Origin: Talpa occidentalis
Taxonomy: Eukaryota > Chordata > Mammalia > Eulipotyphla > Talpidae
Direction: 5' to 3'
DNA length: 64,000 nucleotides
Assembly: GCF_014898055.3 (NCBI RefSeq)
Contig: NW_023604861.1
Coordinates: 100,628,083 to 100,692,082, forward strand
Shown here: positions 59,621-64,000 of the stretch, piece by piece
How positions within the stretch are numbered: position 1 is the first letter of the stretch
Layout: every line of letters starts with the position of its first letter
Program-made: the position numbers and the translations under genes
The notes under the pieces: model-generated
The model's database searches: none
The model's input: the letters and a program-made list of their open reading frames with translations, nothing else
What the model was told of the DNA's origin: nothing

Positions 59621-60439
59621 AAAAAGAATCTGCCTGGTCCTTCTGCTTTGCGCTGATGGCAATAGCACAGTTGGATTGTGTGACTCAACTTTCAAAGATA
59701 GCTTCTACTTCAAGGTCTGACTTAAAATTCACAGAGGAGTCCGCTTTTAATGCTGGAGATATCAAAGTAGACTTACAGCGAGTATGAGGAGATAAAGTAA
59801 ATTTAAGGTTATAGCTGAATAAGCAAACATGGGTAGACAAGAGAAAAACTGTGACACCCATAGGTCTCAAGATCTGTCAGAGTTGGTGAGTGGCAAGTGA
59901 GTGCAGGCAGTGCTGCCCTATCTGAGCACATAGTGGCACTGTTGCAGGCACGCCCAACTCCATCCTGCCCACGTCAGACATTTTGATACCCTATTTGCAA
60001 AAGGAAATAGGTAGGACAGGTATTTTAAACAAGAATAAGCAACAGAAAAATGTTTTAAACCATTAAAGAAAATGCAAGTTCAGTGTGGGGTAGACCATGA
60101 GGCAGGAATGGGGATCTCTGATTCATTTTTGAAAATGGAGTGCAAAGCCTCGAGATGATCTGAAGGATGGAGGACAGAGCTTGAGTCTTCTCATTGTAAT
60201 ACAGGGCCTGTGCTTCAGCATCATGCAGTCTCATGTGACCCCTTTCTACACTCCTAAACCCTGATACCCCTACACCCTGACATTTGAGTACCACCAGGCC
60301 TTTCTCCAGTCAGTGTGACCCATCTACCCATACCCACTCTCTGTTCACATTACCTCAGTCCCTCCCCTTCACAGTGCCTCAGAGCCCCTTAGGTAACTGA
60401 ACTCCTGTCAAATAGTAGCAGATCTTCACGTTGCGTGGG

Positions 60440-60710
60440 TATAGCTGTCAGGACTGCTAAGCATTTTCTAGACATTACCTCATTCAGTCCTCATAGCAAC
60501 TCCTCAGTGGTGGGCACTGCTGGGTCAGCAGGCTGCGGAGGGCAGAGCACGGACTCTGGAGTCAGCCTGCCCAGGACAAATACTAGTGCTACCCCTCAAC
60601 TAGTAGAGGGACTGGATACCTGTGTCAAAGGGTTTCTCAGAGAAATCATTACTCAATCCTTGGAAAGTGCTTAGCATGGAAGCTGACACAGAATGAGCAT
60701 TCAACAAGTG
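60440..60710 (+). repeat. MIR remnant
   Basis: GGACTCTGGAGTCAGCCTGC, then GCTTAGCATGGAAGCTGACA and CATTCAACAAGTGTTTT, plus a TCCTCATAGCAACTCCTC block upstream. It may be two MIR pieces. Confidence 0.6.
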
Positions 60711-61349
60711 TTTTATTAATATTCTCTTTTTACCCATGAGGGTAGTTCTTATTTGCATTTAGAAAACACATGTATGCAAACAATTTGGAAGAGATGTTTC
60801 TGTAATAATGCCTTAAAGTGAAATTGTGTGCAATACTTTCAGATATATTTAAAAGATGGCATTATCTAGAGACTGTTCGGGGAGAATACATTTTAGTTAC
60901 AAGTGCTGCCATGGCTGATTGATCTGACTTCATGTCTACAGGAGACAGAAAACCTGTTGCTCACCTCAGTGCATGGGAGATGTGCCCTGACAGCCAGTGG
61001 TTGACCACATGGTGAGGAGGCCCTTAGCAGCATTCACTCTCTGCTGCAAAGGGGGATATTGAAATAAAAGACAATAAAATTGAACTTTGTCAACTAAGGC
61101 TGGAGCACAGAGGTGTTGCTGGAGGTACAGAGAAACTTGGATTTCTGTACTCAACACCTGAGGAGCTGTTAAGTACTGACAGGAATGCTCCTGACAGTAG
61201 AGAGTCTGTTTCACAGTGGAGCCTGACCACAAAACTAGGAACCGAGACTCAAGCAGGACTTTTTAAATATACAGTTAAGTGATTGATATTTTATCCATCT
61301 TTCACTGGAGAACTGCACTGGGCAATAGTTTCTTAAAAGCAGTGTCCTA

Positions 61350-61631
61350 GGGCCTCCCTGGTGACACAGGGGTAAAGTCTCAGCACTATCAAGCTATCAC
61401 CAGCCACTGAAGCATGAGTTTGATCCCCTGACCAGGGAGCTGACCCACATGGTGCAGCAGACCTCTCCTGTCTCCCCTGTCTGCCCCTCAGCAGTGTATT
61501 TCAGTCGATCTGCCTGTTCTGCTCCCCGCTCTGTCTCTGGTGAATCCTCTTACCACCCCTACCCCCGTAGTTTTGGCTTACACCACAGTTCTTGTATGCA
61601 TAAATAAATAAAAATAAAGTCTTAAAAAAAA
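61350..61631 (+). mobile_element. tRNA-derived SINE, older subfamily, with TSD
   Basis: Head GGGCCTCCCTGGTGACACAG, then the variant TCTCAGCACTATCAAGCTAT (also in the 9.3-kb copy), middle CCCCTCAGCAGTGTATTTCA, 3' half GTGAATCCTCTTACCACC and ATAAATAAATAAAAATAAAG. The diverged duplication AAAGCAGTGTCCTAGG (from 61336) recurs as AAAGCATTGTCCCAGG (from 61632). Confidence 0.9.
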
Positions 61632-62105
61632 AAAGCATTGTCCCAGGCATCATATAGCCTGCCCCTTGAATACTTGTGCAAAAGGGTTAGAAGGTTTTGG
61701 GCCACAGGCTGAAAGGTTTCATGCTTTCACATGGGGCAAGGACTTTGCACGCAGAGAGGAAGATGTGTGATGAGAGTCTGCTTCAGAACCCTGGAGGGGG
61801 AACCAGTACAAACATTTACCTTTGCAGTTGCCAACTACTTAGGTGGACCACTGTCTAAAAGGGAAAGATGGATGTCTAGCCACAAACAATTGAATTAACA
61901 TCCAAACTCCCAAGCAATTACTCATTCATTGGCTGGTAGTCTTAGCCATGGAAAGCATACTGTATCCTGAGACAAGTTTCCCTCATATATTACATTCAAA
62001 TCATCACTGCCATCTTAGCTATATTAAAATGCCTTAAAACTGTGAAGCTCTCACATACATAACTAATGGGACCCGGAATCCTCATCTGAAGATATCTCCA
62101 ATAGC

Positions 62106-63392
62106 TGTCTGAAAAGGGAACAATTTTTATATCCAAGTCTTTCATCCATTTTGAGTTAATTTTTGTGTGCAGTGTGAGATAGTGGCCTGGTTTCATTTTT
62201 TGTATATGATGGTCTAGTTTTCTCAATAGCATCTGCTGAAGACATTTTTCTTAAAGACTTGGAAGAAAGCTCTGAAGCCATAAAATAGAAGAAAACATGG
62301 GCAAAACACACCATGATAAAGGCTTCAGTGAGGTTTTTGGGAAAAGCATGGGAAACAAAAGCAATGATAAACAAATGTGACTATATCAAACTATAGAGCT
62401 TTTGCACAGTGAAAGAAACTATCATTGAAATGAAAAGATACCTTATTGAATGGGAAAAACATCTGCATATTTGACAAGAGGCTAACAGCCAAGATCTACA
62501 AAAAACTCAGTTGAAACAATTCAACAATAAATAAAAAATAACCCAATCAAAAAAATGGTCAGATCCATTAACTAGGCATTTTTTCAAAAAAAGCATGAAA
62601 AATGGCCAACCGACACATGGAAAAATGCACATCATCACTTATTACAAGGGCAATGTAAATCAAAACCATGGTGAGATGCCATCTCATGTCCATGAGGATG
62701 ACCCATATCAAAAAACAGAAACAACAAGTGTTGACAAGGATGTGGAGAAAAAGAGACGCAGACTGGAACAGCTCCTGTGGGAAATGGTAGTGAAGTTTCT
62801 CAAAATATTAAAAATATATCGATCACATGTTCCAACAATTCCACTCCTACCTATGTGTCTGAAGAACACAAAGTCACTAATTCACAGGGATATATGCTAT
62901 ACTGCAACACTATTTACAGTAGCCAAGTTATAGAAACAACATAATGGCAGATGAATGGATAAAGACGAGGTGGTATATATACTCAACGGAATACCAGTCA
63001 ACTATAAAAAAAAATAAACTTTTTCATTATGACAACAGGGATGCAATTGGAGGGGATTATGCTAAGTGAAACAATCATAAGGAGAAAGAGAAATACCAGA
63101 TGATTTCACTCACATGTGGAATATAAAGCAATGAAACAATGGAAGAGACAAAACTAAAATAAAACAAACCCTCGACATCTGACTCCAGAATTGAGGCTAC
63201 TGGAAGGGGAGAGAAGGGGCTACTGAGCAAAGGGAGAAAGGGGTCCAGTGGTCTCTGGTGGAGAATTATTGGTATATTGGTACTGGGTATGGTGTGGTAA
63301 CAGCCATGTGAAGAGGTGTGAGCCTATATTCCTAAATCATATACAGTGTTGTAAACCAGTGCTACCTCAGTTAAAAAAAAAAAAAAAAGAAT
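62106..63392 (+). mobile_element. Old L1 with 5' inversion
   Basis: 62106 to about 62240 is L1 ORF2 in minus orientation (peptide pieces LDHHIQKMKPGHYLT and KINSKWMKDLDIK). From about 62245 the sequence continues in plus orientation with the next ORF2 part (TGTGACTATATCAAACTATA), GACAAGGATGTGGAGAAAAA, the ORF2 end, and a 3' UTR ending GTGTTGTAAACCAGTGCTAC plus A16. Frames are broken throughout. Confidence 0.8.
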
Positions 63393-64000
63393 ACAGTTTA
63401 AAAGAAAAAAAGGGGAAGAAAGTAACTTTATTATTTGATTATGGTAACTTCCTATGTACATTGAGCAACAGGTCCATTTCTGTTATAACTTGTGCTTATA
63501 TTTTTGAGGCCCAAAATTTGCCAGGAAGCAGTAACAGTAGCCTGTCCTTAACAGATGGCCAATTGCTTTTCACGCTCGTTTCTACCTTACACAGGTATTG
63601 CAAACAGGCACATTAACTGCCTTCAATGGTAATGGCAGTCATTTCACAGAGCAGTGGTTTTTAATTAATAGATTTCCATGGAATTACTTGTCATTTGGGG
63701 CCCTTAACTGATCTGAATCCTTTCCTCTTTTAAAGTTCATTTCATTTTGCTAGATCTTAATGGTTTTTTAAAAATCTGAGTTTTAATTGGGTTGTTTGAG
63801 TTTCAGGTTTGTTTCTCTAGCTAGTGCTACTACTCTCTCCATCTATTTTAGATTTAAAGCCAAAGACAAATGTTTATGACTCCCATTAACCATATTCATA
63901 GTTGCAAGTATCTAGCCTAGCAGTTAGCAGTGCGTGACAGCCTATTTGTTATGCAATGCACCTTCTGTAGGTATTTTCCCAAGCCATCATCTCCATTGCT

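Larger units (their letters stand above)
56603..64000 (-). other. AFF2 intron upstream of the LKLSSDE exon (partial)
   Basis: This intron extends beyond the window. It contains three SINEs (57.4, 58.1 and 61.35 kb), a MIR (about 60440-60710) and two 5'-inverted old L1s (59.1 and 62.1 kb). I see nothing recognisable in 56603-57372, 57679-58112, 58435-59114, 59621-60439, 60711-61335, 61650-62105 and 63400-64000. No exon ending in a split Lys codon was found before the window edge. Confidence 0.75.

Overview
The window is mammalian nuclear DNA. It holds three short coding exons separated by very long AT-rich introns, many L1 LINE insertions with poly(A) tails and target-site duplications, ancient MIR/L2 remnants, a processed ribosomal-protein pseudogene, and at least eleven copies of one tRNA-derived SINE family. 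I cannot name the species. I do not recognise the SINE as a primate, rodent, carnivore, ruminant or horse family. A laurasiatherian such as a bat is possible, but that is a guess.

The only host gene I can support is AFF2 (FMR2, AF4/FMR2 family), on the minus strand. Three consecutive exons lie at 56551-56602 (52 nt), 32686-32723 (38 nt) and 3942-4128 (187 nt). Their splice phases fit exactly (out 0, in 0/out 2, in 2/out 0). Together they encode the LKLSSDE motif of the ALF region, a short linker, and the serine-rich acidic tract of the transactivation domain. Introns of about 24 kb and 28.5 kb separate them. The next exon downstream would lie before position 1, and the preceding exons beyond 64000. 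AFF2 is X-linked in placental mammals, so this is probably X-chromosome sequence (inference).

Layout by region. 1-3941: downstream intron with MIR and L2 remnants and a striking 43-bp inverted repeat (2538-2962). 4129-32685: intron with two unexplained exon-like islands on the AFF2 strand (4966-5040 and 6519-6683), SINEs (9.0-9.6, 27.3 and 29.2 kb), old L1 remnants, a 5'-inverted L1 (23944-24486) and a (CAAAA)n array. 32724-56550: intron with SINEs (34.9, 38.8, 40.1 and 54.4 kb), a SINE nested in an L1 (38.7-39.2 kb), an ancient repeat split first by an RPL9 processed pseudogene and then by a young 2-kb L1 (46.2-50.35 kb), and an old L1 carrying a 633-bp young L1 with an 18-bp duplication (51.0-53.9 kb). 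56603-64000: upstream intron with three SINEs (57.4, 58.1 and 61.35 kb) and two more 5'-inverted old L1s (59.1 and 62.1 kb).

Most long open frames here belong to L1 ORF2 or read through SINEs. Apart from AFF2, nothing in the window looks like an intact host gene.
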